A DNA stretch of 64,000 bases from Plasmopara viticola (taxonomy: Eukaryota > Oomycota > Peronosporomycetes > Peronosporales > Peronosporaceae), in the NCBI GenBank assembly GCA_001695595.3, contig MBPM02000062.1, positions 310,001-374,000 of the forward strand, given 5' to 3'. The position numbers were made by a program, and so were the translations under genes. Positions within the stretch are counted from its first letter, which is position 1; each line of letters opens with the position of its first letter. Under the pieces are notes generated by a model. It did not search any database. It was given only the letters and a program-made list of their open reading frames with translations, and had not been told where the DNA came from. Below are positions 47,471 to 60,000 of this stretch, piece by piece.

Positions 47471-49779
47471 CTCTCCAAAGATAAATTCTAAGACTGGTTT
47501 TGTGATTACTACAAATCGAGAAGGCTTGATTTCTATTAGCTTGGCAGCTCTCGATAAGTAAAGCGGGAAGCGGGGTTGTGCAGACTGTACGCACAAGTGT
47601 ATAACATTATGAGAAGTTGTTTATAATTTCTGTCAACCCTGGACCATCTAAAAAACAAGCGTCGAAAACGATTGTGAGTTCGCAATTTTGACTTGCATTT
47701 AGAGGCTGTCAAGAAGCGTAATCTTACACCGTAAGCATATTCTACCGTCGAAAAGCTTTGCGTTAGCTGAAGGTTTAGCTCATTCAATGTTTAAAATGCT
47801 GTGTTCGACTACGTCAGCTGATTACTTTGTCTTGCCTACCGCGCTTTGAGATGTTCAAAGCCAGTAGTTGTTGCTTCATTTATAACAAGACATATGTTAT
47901 AATTATTTCGAGCTCTCCGACCTAGAACAGGAGACATTTTCGATCTATTCCCTCAAAAAGTATTACTCACGCACATCGCAGGCGGTTTCGTATGTAAGCC
48001 TTTCGCCGGATATACCGATGTCACGGACGTGAGCAATGCAGTATTCTAATAAGAATATTTTATAAAAAAAAATCTTAAGAGACTTTAAGCGCGCTTGACT
48101 TGCGAATTTTGCGTAGAGCAAATGTGCAGCAAAATGTTGCGCTTTCTCGAGGCCAAGCTAAGATACTAATGTATACATCTTTTTGTCCTTTGCCTTAGGC
48201 AAACGATCATGTTGTTTTTTCTCGCAAATAGCTAATCTTCAATGATTGGGTGTAGAAAAGTGCTTCAAACGCTGCAGGGGTAGCATAGCTCTGTGCCTTA
48301 CAGATACTTGAGCTCAAGCGTCTAAGCTCACACTCAACTAAAAAAAAGTTATAGCTATGTTGTGACTGTAAATACAAGTCAATATTGACGAAACAAATGA
48401 CTATGAGATGTCGAAGTCCATATGATATACAGTCAGAGCTATTTCAACCCCAGGAACATTTGAAACCGTCCCATTGACAATTAATTTAAAGCAAATTTAT
48501 TTGCGTTGTTCTTTCATCCGTCATTATTTTCGCAGCTGTCTTGCTTCGCTTTTGCTTTGCAATCATTAGTACTTCCATCTCCTTTTGAACATTTCTTCCA
48601 TTCATTGGTACATTATGGGATTTACAATATTACACACGCGCAAAGTTCGGCGGCGCGCTAAGGCCTACTCAGTCGTAACAGGAATTTAATTTTCCTACAT
48701 GAGCTTCTACGGCCCAACGATTATTGCAGCCACTTCTCCTTTCGTGAACGCCTAAGCATGTAGGATATGGTGTGCATCAGCCACACACGCTCTCATGGGG
48801 CTTGTGTTTTCCATGACAATCTCTTAAGCTGGATAAGATATTGATTAACGGGACAAGTCTACAAGCTCCGGTCCCTTGATCTCGCGCACAAGAACTATGT
48901 TGAGCCGTATTTAAACCAATTTGGTGCGCACGGCTCCTTTAGAAGGAAGCCTAGGAAAAATTTGACCGGATGGGGGTATAGAACACACCAATGTCTCCTT
49001 ATAGTTAGATCTAGCGACTTTCTTACGTGGGCGACCAAATTACGCTCATAGTATTGGCTTTCGAAGACACTAGAAGCAGCAGGCTAAATGTGGCTAGCAA
49101 CGGTGCGGAAGACGCAGCGGTAATCACTGAGAATACCGTAAAAGTTTTAGCGTCAAATAGTTAGACAATTTTTGATAAACAAAATTTGGCATATGCTTGA
49201 AAGACACTGTGAAAAACATATGAACACAAGTGTACCTTTTAGAGCGGATACGCCCCACGAAAAGGGAATAAGAATGCAACCCAAATTTGGTACCTGAGTG
49301 ACAAAGCGATCTATTCTCAGAAGAAGTTGGCAGATTAAAAGGTAGTTGTGTCGCGCCAGGTGTGCTCTTAATGGTGGCACTGTAGCAGACGTCAAAGCCA
49401 GTGAGCCTTGCAGAGCTCGAAGCTACTAAATTCTAATTGGTGAAAAAAACAAGGCTATTTTCTTGTAAAGGTGTTTTGCAAGGACAAAACCCTTTTACAT
49501 ATTCCTGGTTTTAGACGAGAATGTTTTGGATAAGTAACATAGGCAGCGCGCGCTGCGCCTGGGCCTAATACCCTATTAAATTGCATCAATTGGACCTATT
49601 TTATGCATCATTAAAACTCGTACAATTAGAGAAGTGGCACGCGAGGTTGTTCTCGTGGCAGACACGAAGTATCGTGTGACCACTACCACGAGAGCGGCCC
49701 GGGCTCTTCGATGCCTTCTTTCCTGAAAAATAAAGACCATTCGGATTCATCACCGACGTTTTGTACCAAGAACCCTAAC
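47471..49779. other. no gene seen; left of gypsy relic
   Basis: Contains no recognisable gene. A reverse transcriptase would be expected left of the RNase H tail at 49,860, but I could not find its catalytic motif here, so it is deleted or too decayed. Confidence 0.4.
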
Positions 49780-51060
49780 GGAAATAGGTTAATGAATCAT
49801 CTTAAAACAAGCTAAAAACCACTGCGGTACTTCATTGAACAAGACGTCTAAGATCGGCAAGATCATTTGGTTATTTGCGAACTATAGCTTTCGCACTGAG
49901 TACAAGCCAAACCAATCTAATATGCTTGCCAGCGCGCTTTCGTCCAGGACAGATCTCAAGTTGATTGACATCAGCAGAATTAAATGCTTGATCTACCAGG
50001 CACACCAATAAATGCAATTTGTTATCTTTTAGCAATATTTTTCATCGCAGATAAAGATGCCAAGGTCGAGTGTTAGCCCCTCGATAGTGATTGCAGTTAT
50101 GTCGGTGTAAGTGGGGACGGCGAAGTCTTGAAGTGCGATATATCTCAGTTAAAGCTTGAAAAAGCGTTTAGCTAGGCTGAGAGAAAATTTTCTTCTTGTC
50201 ACCTAACATATTGGTGGCTTCACATGTGCAAGTGAGAAGCCAAGTATGTGAGAGGTCAATTGTGCGACTGACGCGTCGAATTTCTAACAGAGTCTACCAC
50301 TGCCGGCGAGCTTCTGAAATAACATAAGCTTCGACCTTATTCGTGACTTGGTGAAGTTGAAGACAACGCGAGCATAGTAATGTTCGCGTACCACCTAATC
50401 ATTCCAGCCGATACAACTCGAAAGTAGACACTTAGACTATTTAAGAATACGATTTATAAAAGCCACGGTCTTTCGAACACAGTCGTGGTTCGCAATTTGT
50501 CTCTGGTTTTTGATTGATACTGTTACAACTATTGAATCCCGCTTGCTGATATCGGTAGCGATCATCAACAGACCAAACAGCAGGTGAATGGGGTCAATCA
50601 AGGGCTAGAAGACTCACAGCGCAGTACGTGCGCTGAAGTACCACATTCGGAGACATACAAGCCATCAATGGGCTTGTTTCACACTCAGTAATGCGATTGA
50701 CTGCATTTACAGACTTTACGTCCTTCTATATATACCGACTTCGACACCCTAGTAGGGAAGAGGCTCAATAAACGTTATTCTCGCAGCTTTTTCAATTTAA
50801 GATCTACTTCATTTGCGTGACTTGGCTGGTTACAACAGACAGGGCAAAAGATGCGATTGCATTTTTAAGGCAAACACGCGAGAGAGCGTCTCAATTGTTT
50901 AGTAAGAGTGGTAAAAACCAAATACCTACCGCTAACTCGTTTTTTAAGGAGAAGAAAATTTTGTGTTGCCGGACCTTTTGCAGTCTTGGCAAGCATGGGC
51001 TGACGTACACTATTGACCAACACATGAAGTTGTAGATGCCATATGTAGGGCATTTTAGGG
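49780..51060 (+). mobile_element. Ty3/gypsy pol relic 1 (RNase H end, integrase)
   Basis: Translated plus-strand pieces follow gypsy pol order. An RNase H tail lies at about 49,865-49,965 (EYKPNQSNMLASALSSRTD, family EYKPGxxNxxADALSRRxD). An H2C2-type region lies at about 50,209 (YWWLHMCK, family YWWPHM). An integrase core lies at about 50,400-50,620 (LFKNTIYKSHGLSNTVV, then HQQTKQQVNGVNQGLED where the family has HPQTDGQTERVNRxLED). YIYRLRHP lies near 50,740 (family FYINGLRHP), and an integrase C-terminal basic segment lies at 50,850-51,000. Catalytic Asp and Glu positions are lost and stops are frequent. Dead element. Confidence 0.75.
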
Positions 51061-51964
51061 TGTTATAATTGCCATGTGCGGCTGATAAAGCCCATAATCA
51101 CCACTAAATTGGTCATTATGCTGCGGAACCGCGTATCTGTAAAGCTTTGAGCGGCCGGATGGCCTTGAACCAACTACAACAAACAGCGAATTTCCGAGGC
51201 ACTTCGAGCACCTCATGCTTAGATGTGTGACCGATGATTCAACTGTGAAGCCAAGGGTGATGTTTTTATCCTTCAGGACTACAAAAGTCAGAACATGTCT
51301 CGAGAAGACCGCGGCCAGACAATTAAACCAAGATTTTGCGCTTACACTAGGTTTGCACGAGTTGTTGATCCCTTTAAAGAAGGCGCGAGGACGAGGAGGT
51401 AGCAGCAGACCGACAAGCCCAGCAGCACTTTTATTCGAAGTGCGTCGTGAAGCAGAAGTGCTCTTGTGGGCCCCGAGAGCATTTTGTGAATTTCACTTCA
51501 CAAACCCGTACTGCACTGTAGGCAGTAACTTTATTATTTTCTACATCTTATAATGCAAACATAGATAGAGTTTTTACCAGCCATCACTCTTTTCAGACTT
51601 TTTTGACAAGATCGTACGAAAACCCCGATTTATGTAATGGTTTGTCACTTTTCCTTTTCTCGAGTGCAACCTATGCATAACAATATTGGTACACAACAAA
51701 AGTACGCTGGGATATAAGGCTTCGGTATCAGTCGATGCTCTTAGTTGGTGTGCTGCGGGAGCTAGCTAAGGATTGATTATCGAATGAATTGCATGGGAAA
51801 TCGTGATACTTCTCAGCGCAGGATAAAGAAAATACAATTTGATTTAGGTGATAATAAAACAGCGGTGCGTTTTTTTAAACGTTCCAAAGTTTTAGTTACT
51901 CACTAAACAATAGATTTTTGCAGAATGTACACCACCGCCTGAGGCATTCATTGTAGACGTGAAG
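51061..51964. other. 3' remnant of gypsy element and kinase gene upstream
   Basis: The ORF at 51,215-51,553 could be a decayed tail of the gypsy polyprotein; I see no firm motif. The last 400 bp form the upstream region of the kinase gene, AT-rich, without a convincing Inr+FPR match. Confidence 0.35.
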
Positions 51965-53848
51965 ATGCTTCTACGGTTGCGGCTCCTCTCCTTGCCATCA
52001 GTTTACGCCTGCGACCGAGCTCTGCGTCGTCATTTCTCTTTGCCTTCCGTAAAAAACTCTTCAGCATCTATCAAGAAAAATACCAAAGCAAAAGCCAAAA
52101 ACGGCCTTCACGAGCGCATAATCTCAGCATTAGTGGTCAATCAACCAGGTTCCTACTCTATATCCAACAAAGTAGTTAGCAAACTGACATTACTGTTATC
52201 AACTTGCCTGCACTTCTTGGTAGGTACACTAGCTCAGATCACAGCTGTTTTTGGTTATGCGGACCAGAACATCACGGGCCTTTGCGTGCGGTCCACTGTC
52301 GTCCCCGAACTCTCGCGCGTCACTATCTCATGCTTTCTGTGTGACCAAGAGATTTTGTCGCTGAAGAAAAGGCTGCGTGCACTCGTAGCCGTGACCTTTT
52401 TCCACCTTACAACCATCAACTTCTGTATTTCCAACAAGCAGCTACTGCTGCGCTCTCAAGTGCTACTTCAAGTTCGACGGGACCCACGTCGTCAGCGGCA
52501 ACTGGTGCGAGTGCTAAACGAATTTCACGCCGAAGTTGTTGTCCCACATGATGAACAAGACGCGGCAAGTGATTACCCACTCGCGGCGATGGACGACGAT
52601 GGTAATGTTGACAAGGACGGTACTCCGTACTCCCACAGTAGTGCTGCCTCTGCAACGCAGTTTTTGACCCTCGCTGATGACCCGAATAAAGTGCTTCAAT
52701 TTATTAATGCACTCACCAAAGAAGGCTTTCAGATTTTGGAGACACAGACGTGTGGACCTCTCTTCCTAGACACGTCACACTCGACGCTAAACCCAGAGAG
52801 TGCCAACTCGTTTCGACGTGAGGTTGCGTCTGAAGTGGAAAAAATACTCAAGATACCGAATGCCAACGAGGCGACCACTGCTAGCTTTAAGGCCAAAAGT
52901 AAATGCAAAGGTGGTGGTGCATATGTGAGTCAAGGCACCTTTTTTGGTGTCCGTCAATCAAACAAAACTACACACCCTACACTCATGGGCTCTGATGCTG
53001 ATCCACTAGATGCTGACATCATGTCACCCGTGCAACCAACATCCACGTTCCAGCTTCATACAAATGATCAAGGATCCTTTACATCGAACCGGCTACAACT
53101 TCATGCGCGCATTGCCCACCAGCTTTACTCCTCTATACCCCAGGATTTAGCAATCCCTCAGTTTGTGCTTCTAATGGGCATTCCTGGCTCGGGTAAATCG
53201 ACAATACTGACCCATCTCGATCTCATGGGGCAACTCAAGCTGCGAGATTTTGTCAACTTTGATGTTGACGATATTATTGCCCTTCTTCCTGAGTATTATC
53301 ACGCAATGCTGAACGTGGGGCTGGGCAACGAACCAGAAAGCCGCAGCGTGACAGACCCGGAAGCTGCCAAGGCAATATCTAATCCCCGCACTAAGCTCTT
53401 GCCAGGCCCACAGACACGCTACCAACTCTGTCGAGACGAGGCGCGCTTTATCATTAACAAAAATCTTTTCAACGCAATCATGTTGCGCAAAAATATTATT
53501 CTCCACGGCAGTGGCAAAAGTTTTACTAGTTACGCCCGCACTATTGATCAAGTGAAAGCAGCGGGGTTTAACGTGCACGTGATATGCTTGGAAATTTCAC
53601 TTTCCGTGGCGTATGAGCGAGTGCACCAGCGCAGCAGTGGCTACGGTCGTGACGTCCCCAAGTCAATTATTGATACGGCGTCATCATTGATTACGCGCAA
53701 CTTTCGTCGACTGTCTATACGAGCGCCGAACGCATCGCTTTATGATAGCTCAGCGATCCCGCCACGCCTAGTTTGGAGCAAACAACGATCGGAGATAGTG
53801 ACGACTCATCCGAATGATAATGTGCAGCGCAAGTTTGGCGTCGAGTAG
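51965..53848 (+). CDS. zeta-toxin-like P-loop kinase, probable mitochondrial
   Basis: An uninterrupted frame of 627 residues. The N-terminus (MLLRLRLLSLPSVYACDRAL, then RRHF) is rich in Arg, Leu and Ser without acidic residues, like a mitochondrial presequence. Residues ~50-395 are unrecognised. The C-terminal third is a P-loop kinase: Walker A GIPGSGKST at 405-413, NFDVDDI at 431-437 (the usual Asp-rich switch after strand 2), HGSGKS at 514-519 (in place of the family's E-G-T-G-R-like stretch), and a helix YERVHQRSSGYGR near 557. This fits the zeta-toxin-like kinase family, which in bacteria phosphorylates UDP-N-acetylsugars; eukaryotic members have unknown substrates. The ATG at 51965 is the first in frame. 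An in-frame 66 nt GT-AG segment (52172-52237) could be an intron coding only for a hydrophobic stretch. It stands alone among repeats. Confidence 0.7.
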   Translation: MLLRLRLLSLPSVYACDRALRRHFSLPSVKNSSASIKKNTKAKAKNGLHERIISALVVNQPGSYSISNKVVSKLTLLLSTCLHFLVGTLAQITAVFGYADQNITGLCVRSTVVPELSRVTISCFLCDQEILSLKKRLRALVAVTFFHLTTINFCISNKQLLLRSQVLLQVRRDPRRQRQLVRVLNEFHAEVVVPHDEQDAASDYPLAAMDDDGNVDKDGTPYSHSSAASATQFLTLADDPNKVLQFINALTKEGFQILETQTCGPLFLDTSHSTLNPESANSFRREVASEVEKILKIPNANEATTASFKAKSKCKGGGAYVSQGTFFGVRQSNKTTHPTLMGSDADPLDADIMSPVQPTSTFQLHTNDQGSFTSNRLQLHARIAHQLYSSIPQDLAIPQFVLLMGIPGSGKSTILTHLDLMGQLKLRDFVNFDVDDIIALLPEYYHAMLNVGLGNEPESRSVTDPEAAKAISNPRTKLLPGPQTRYQLCRDEARFIINKNLFNAIMLRKNIILHGSGKSFTSYARTIDQVKAAGFNVHVICLEISLSVAYERVHQRSSGYGRDVPKSIIDTASSLITRNFRRLSIRAPNASLYDSSAIPPRLVWSKQRSEIVTTHPNDNVQRKFGVE

Positions 53849-56489
53849 TAAATTTGTGTTGCAATTATGCATCTGAGCAAATGAGAAATAGGACTGTAAT
53901 TCTAAAAATATCAGTATTACATAAAGCTCGGTTTATCATAATTTATGCAGGCTTATTAAGAAGCCTTACATATATATACAATGAAGAGTTGTTTTGAAAA
54001 GGGTTGAGTCCCTGCCTGCGGTGGTGAACCATTGCAATCCTTAATCGCACAAGACCGGGAGCAGTGAGCATTCACTCACGGAAGTATTATATACTACGCC
54101 TTTTCTAAGCAAGGTGCTGTGCGCTTTGTCGCACTTGCAGTCAAACCGGGTAGATTGTCTATCTGAACCCTCGGAAGTTTTAGAACGGGTAGGTCAGCAT
54201 CTGCCGGACTCGCAATTTGCACTGCTTGCTCGCTACTGTATGGGTCTGAGGAGGCAAAGCTTAGGTGGAACAGGTGCCTACTCCCCGCGAAGCTTTAATT
54301 TCAATCTTCGAAGGAAATTTTTTTTAGCCTTCTCTTCTGGCTAGGAGATGTTAAAATGACCGCTATAGCGCCCTCAATTGCGGAAGACTAGGTGAGCGTT
54401 ACGTCTGCACTATCAATCTGGGAAGCCAAATCAGCATTTGGGCGCCTGACCGTGAAATTACTTCACGTGAATATTTTGAAAGCACGCAAAGAACAGATTT
54501 TTTTTCAATCACCTTTGATCTACATTTTTTCGTGCTCGCAAGTAAGAGAAGTACAAACTCTGATGAATATTTTCGCGAATCAAGAGAATGGATAAAATTT
54601 ATCACGGAGTGCCACTTTCGAAAAAAAGTGATACAACTCATTAAGAACCTAAGGGTCCGCCTGATTCATTCGAATGCAGGCGGCAACGAGTCAAGTTGCT
54701 TTAACACCGAAGCGCTGCAGGTGGCGACGAAGTCAACTCGCTTATTACTGAAGTGCGGTCTCAAACAGGCTTACTTCTTTGAATGCGCGGTTCATTAGCC
54801 TGCAGACCCGCAAGTTCTAAAGTTTGTGAACCCACTGACTTGGCTGATGTTCTAATCGACTTAACAAAGCAATATTCATTGCTACAACTTTGGCAGGTGA
54901 CGACACATGTTCTGGAGAGGAGTGAAGAAATTATTTTATCTTGCTCAAGGGCTTTTAAAGTTCGCTGGCACCTCAGAGTGGTAACTAGCAGTGGTAAAGC
55001 GCCCACAACAAATTCCTCATGATGAGTGCACGCTTTGTAAACGCTATGAGACCTTGGCCTTCCTAGCGCTTGCCATCTTTCGAGATAAATTGAATAGGAG
55101 GCCTGATAATTTGTACGCACAAGATAACGAGGCTACTTCAAGACCTAATTGACTTCGGCGCGTTGAACGAGCTCGCGCAGGTAAGCGATTCCGACCAATC
55201 AATCTACTTCTACTCATTTTGTAGGAGAGAGCAGCACGACCAAGACAGTCTTGGATCGACTAGCTAGTGGAACAATTATGGATCTCTCTAGGATTGAATT
55301 GGACCTGAGTGGGGCCTGAGAACGGAGTAATATCTTGGCCTTGATATGGACACGTATGACTTGATCTATCATTTCGTGGCTGTAAATCGCGAGCCTACAA
55401 TCAAGTGAAGGGGCAAGGCCATAGCTGCCATTTGTGGAGCAGGGCTTTTGTAAGTCATGTTAACATCCGTGTTGTGCGTACTACTCCTCTTTAAAAAATC
55501 TGAGATGTTACACGCCCTAAATTAACATGTGGGGTATTAAAGTATAATTATTGATGGTAAATAAGCACCGCTGGAGCACCGCCTCCGTTTAAAGACGCTA
55601 AAGATAGCACTATAAATGTGTTTAGCATACTTTCAAGGGTGAGTCACCAACTGCGGACAACGAAGCCTTGAAAGCGAGGTAAGTAGGTCCGCAAGACGAA
55701 GTGGGCAACATGGCTTCATAGATGCACCACATATCATGGGTAACAAAGGCTCACAAGGCACAGTGAGTAGCATGGATCCATACGAAAAGGTAAGTTCAGT
55801 AGTGTCACCAAGAGCGGGTAACATAAGCTCGCAAAAACGGAAAAACAAAAATGCGATACAAAATTCATTCCTGGGTATTACAAACAGACCCGTGGCTAGC
55901 GAAAAAGTCTATTGTATTGTATTGTATTACGTTATCGCGTTGCCATGTTATGCATGTGCTAGGCTCAGTCTGGCTAGTCCACGGCATAGAGTGGTGTCCG
56001 CATACGTCGGGTTTCGTCCGGCGGGCAGTGCAGCCAGCACCGAGGTCGTGAGGGTCTTCCATTATTTTGTTTAACTCTGACTTGGTCAGAGCCCAGGTGG
56101 CGCCCGGTGCTGGAGACCGTCGCGTCGAGGGTGAGACTCGTTAGAGACCTGCAGATGCCCGAGAGCACCTGCCCGAAGCGTGCGAGCATTTAGCCCCCGC
56201 GCTTGGAAGGAGGGCGTCACCCCAACCTTTTCCAAGCTTTCTATATATGGAGGCACATAATTCTAGTCCTCTGCTTATAAAAAAGTGCGATCAAGTATGC
56301 CACGAATTGAGTATGGAAAGACACGTGAGAACCGTTAGAGTCGAACCCGCGATTCACGAGTAGGCTCAGCTAAAAAGTTTATATGTATCGGTGAAAGATA
56401 AAAAGCCCATTTTACTGTAAACTGTTATATACATGGAAATTGTGAGGCCTTAGTAAGACGCTGCATTCGGCATCAGTATGGTTGGGGAG
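53849..56489. other. no gene seen, with a GC-rich island
   Basis: Short ORFs only, mostly overlapping on both strands without family resemblance. The notable piece is the GC-rich island at about 55,930-56,230. A three-fold ATTGT run lies at 55,911-55,925. Confidence 0.4.
55930..56230. other. GC-rich island, possible LTR fragment
   Basis: Markedly richer in G and C than everything around it, with no open frame that makes sense. It begins near TGTTATGCATGTG, which could be an LTR edge, and lies 260 bp upstream of a gypsy integrase relic on the same strand. No partner LTR was found, so this stays a guess. Confidence 0.25.
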
Positions 56490-57040
56490 CAAATAGTAAG
56501 GCTGTTTATACATAAGGTATAAAAATACCTTGGTATTTTGGACCCAGAATTTACCGGTACGCTTTGGCAAACATTATTCAGTAATAAACTTCCGCCAGCA
56601 GCAGAATATTCACAAACTGACTTTCAGACGGAAAGGTATTTGACGGACATGGTTAAGTTTGCATTCAACAATGCGCTTTACATATCATGGCGATATACTT
56701 TTAATATTAATGGACTATGTCGACCTAAAGTTTTCTATATACCTTATAATGTAGATAGAGTCAATTCGCCTAGAGCTGCGTTAACTTTCAGAAGCGCAAA
56801 CGTGTCATGCCCCTCTGGGTATTACATTTGAGCCCGGCTTCCTTACAAATATGCTATTTAGCTTCGAGATATGTCGCCGTAGAGCAAGGAATGCAGTTGC
56901 GTTCGCCCAAGATAAACAAATCAAAGTTTACGTCAAACATGAAAACAAAAAACGGATTTTTGTTGTTTCGGAGCCTAACTTCTTTCTTCCATACAAGAGG
57001 CCAACCAATAAAAGACACTAGCTCAATATTTGTGTAAAAG
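56490..57040 (+). mobile_element. Ty3/gypsy integrase relic 2
   Basis: One frame from about 56,495 to 56,831 (one stop) reads VRLFIHKV, then DPEFTGTLWQTLF (family DxxFTGxFWxxLF), YSQTDFQTER (family HPQTDGQTER) and FAFNNALYIS (family FALNNAVHxS). A shifted frame at 56,875-57,000 gives RNAVAFAQDKQIK and SEPNFFLPYKRP, the integrase C-terminal region. Catalytic Asp (in DPEF) and Glu (in QTER) are still readable, but stops, a frameshift and missing flanks make it dead. It is distinct from the relic at 50 kb. Confidence 0.75.
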
Positions 57041-60000
57041 AAGGCCGTTAAGGCACACCTAACACTTTATGTGAGCCCTCATTATAGATTGGGACTCCGA
57101 GTCTAATACGAGTCTTAAAGTGTGCCCTTACACCTCTCCCGAGCGTTTCCCCGCGCTTGTTTTTGCTGGTAAAGCGAGCACGGACATATGGCGGCTAGAA
57201 GTGCTCATGGCTACCGCCCTAGCCACGTGATTATAAAACCGTCCCGACTTAATTGACATGAGTGATGCGAAAGTAGCACACCCGACAGTTTTTAGCAGTT
57301 AGGACATTAGATTAAGCGCTCGGCCGCAAGAGAAGCAGATTTACGATTAGTAAATTATTGCCATCGGCATCATGGGGCTAGTCTAAATAGACAACTGCTC
57401 CTGAGAATTATGAGCATCAAACCAGGCACCAATTCGAAAAACGAGCAGAGCGCGAACTGGCAGTGTATAGAAGGGTGTACACATAGGAAAATACAACGAT
57501 TCGAATTTCCTCGTTTTCAGCGTGCAAGTGCGTTTCAAGATACGGTGTGTAGATTCAACAAAGCTCACTAGCGTAAGGCTACGGGTATAGAGCTTGATTT
57601 AATGCCGCTTTGTGATGTGTTTTATGCTGTCATATTATCAAAAGGACAGCACGCTTATGTCTTTTTCTCAAGATCAAGCCCAAAACCAACCGATCTATTA
57701 AAACGTTTAAAGCATGTATTGCGGTAAAATGGTGCAAGCGAAAGTATTGTATCGTACGCATTCACCTACATGACACCACGAATGGTAATTAGCTTAGACA
57801 AGCGTTTCGACTGATATATAGACCAGCCGAATGTAGTGGCGGCTGTTTTGTATGATGTGACGAAAGGGCCGTGTAAAGTGCTGTAATTGAATGGGTTGAG
57901 ACCGATCGCGACTTCGACCGTGAAGGCTTTCTACGAACTTTAACAGGCTTCGATTGTGTAAAATTGTACATTTAATGTATTTGCATGCTTCGTTGACTTT
58001 CAGTTATCAGACAATGACCTGGCCTGCACATCAAGAAACGAACGAGGCATTTCGTGCTTCTACCTGTATTTAAGGATGCTGTGCTACCGACAGGTAGCTC
58101 AACCGGGCTGAATGCGCGCGTAAAAAGTGACCATAAACTGCATTTCGAGAAATTAGACAGTTTACAATGTGCCAGCGACCTATGTGACTTTTTTTAGCGC
58201 TTTGGTATAAATGACTGCAACGCTGTGATTTAATAAATCAAAGAGATTTTGACCGGATTCAAGCGATGTGTTAATTAAGCTCAGCGCACCTTTTTGCAAA
58301 CTAGAGGTTACTCGCGTGTCTTTGTTGACCGTGACACGAAAAAACATTACATATGTTGTCGGTCAGAAAACTCAAGCTAAGCACTAGGTTGCAGTCAAAC
58401 GCATTTTGTGCTATCCACAAAGGACCGAGTCGCATGTAATATGATTAGACTTGGCCAAAACCATCCCGCAAGAACCTAGACGAAGACTTCAACTTCTGGC
58501 AGTTTTTGCTTGTTCGTAATTAGTAATAAATAAGTGGAGGTAAAAGAATACAGGTAAAATATCCTCTCATTGTCCTAGTAAGACACCGGACGATACTCTT
58601 GCTTGCACGAGACCCAGCCATATTTACAGCGCAATTTTTAAAATGAAAATGAAGTAGTCCAGTCTGCGGTAAGGCCAATGTAATCTACGTGTACAAAATC
58701 TCAATAGATGAACTGGATTACGTACGCTAAACATTAACAATCAATTACCATTGATTTGTTTTAGTAACTAGCTTCGTAAATAATGGTTATTGTGACGGTG
58801 AACAATTTATTGACCGATTTGTACAATGAATAGGTTAAGGTTTAAAGCCAGTTACATTGAAAATCATGTAATTTCGTTTTGACTATACCTACAGTTTTGA
58901 GTCCACTAGATTTAACTCTACGATTTAGGCAGGAATCGTATGAATGTATAATTCTTTTTCTACAAATAATTCAATATGCAAGCCTGTAAAAGAACGATAC
59001 CGTGACCAGAAGCGTTGGATATGTTAAGGCTCCTTAAAATGCGAAGTCAATTTCCAGCACTATAGCATGACAAAGTGTGTAGCTTTATTACATCTATTCC
59101 CCCCGGTATTTGAATTATTCAACGGGAGAGAGGTGAGTGTCATCCACTATTCTCGATTTGGTACCAAACAAGCAGCACAGAGGGTCAGCCCTTGCATTAA
59201 ATATAACCTATCCAAGTCTAGAAAAGTTTGCTTAGGCTACAACAGACCAGAATCGGCCGCTACGCTTATCAAAAAAGCTTTGCCGGCAACAATTTCTGCG
59301 CTTACAACTAATATTGTGCCTAAAGAAGCCTTGCACTTCACAGCGGTGTAGAACGCACGCCTGTCGTTTGCCCGGTGGCTCACAAAAGTGCTTGTATCCG
59401 AGCGATGAACATGACAGAAACTCTCCTTTCGCTGTGACTTCGGACACGTTTCAGATTGATGGCAACTTTTTCAACAAAGTCTTTACCCATAGATACGCCT
59501 CTGCACAAGTCAGACTTAACATCAGCCTCACCGGCCGTACGAAAGGCTTTCCTTAAAGCTTCGAATTTTCTTAGGGGCAACGACCTTGACTGAAATGCCC
59601 ATAATAATGAAGAGGGGATTTACGAAAGGTGGCTCAGTGGTCAAAGTCACTAATGCAGTGAGAGAGAAGCTACGTGGATCACTCATCGTCGGGCACAGAA
59701 ACAAATTGCCGCACCATTAAAGGTCCAATTAATCTATGGACAGCGGATCGTCAAGGAAGAATTTGAACTTCTCGATTGGGGCTGATACGCTGGTGTAGAC
59801 CATGGCTTTGTGTAAAGAAATTATGCGTGATTTGCCACGAGAGTTTTGCGGAAATCACTTCTCGCGTGACATATATGTAAACATTTTAATTCAAAAAGAG
59901 TCATTTTCTGCGCAGCTTACAGCGACTATGCATGTGCATTTATCACTGCACCATTCTACTCGGCGTCAAGAGAAGTCTGAAAATATTGGTGACTGCACAC

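Noticed and set aside
51215..51553. 112-codon open frame upstream of the kinase gene
   Set aside because: May be the decayed tail of the gypsy polyprotein; no independent motif.
56310..56400. tRNA-like GGTTCGACTCT stretch on the minus strand
   Set aside because: T-stem does not pair and no acceptor stem or A-box at the right distance.
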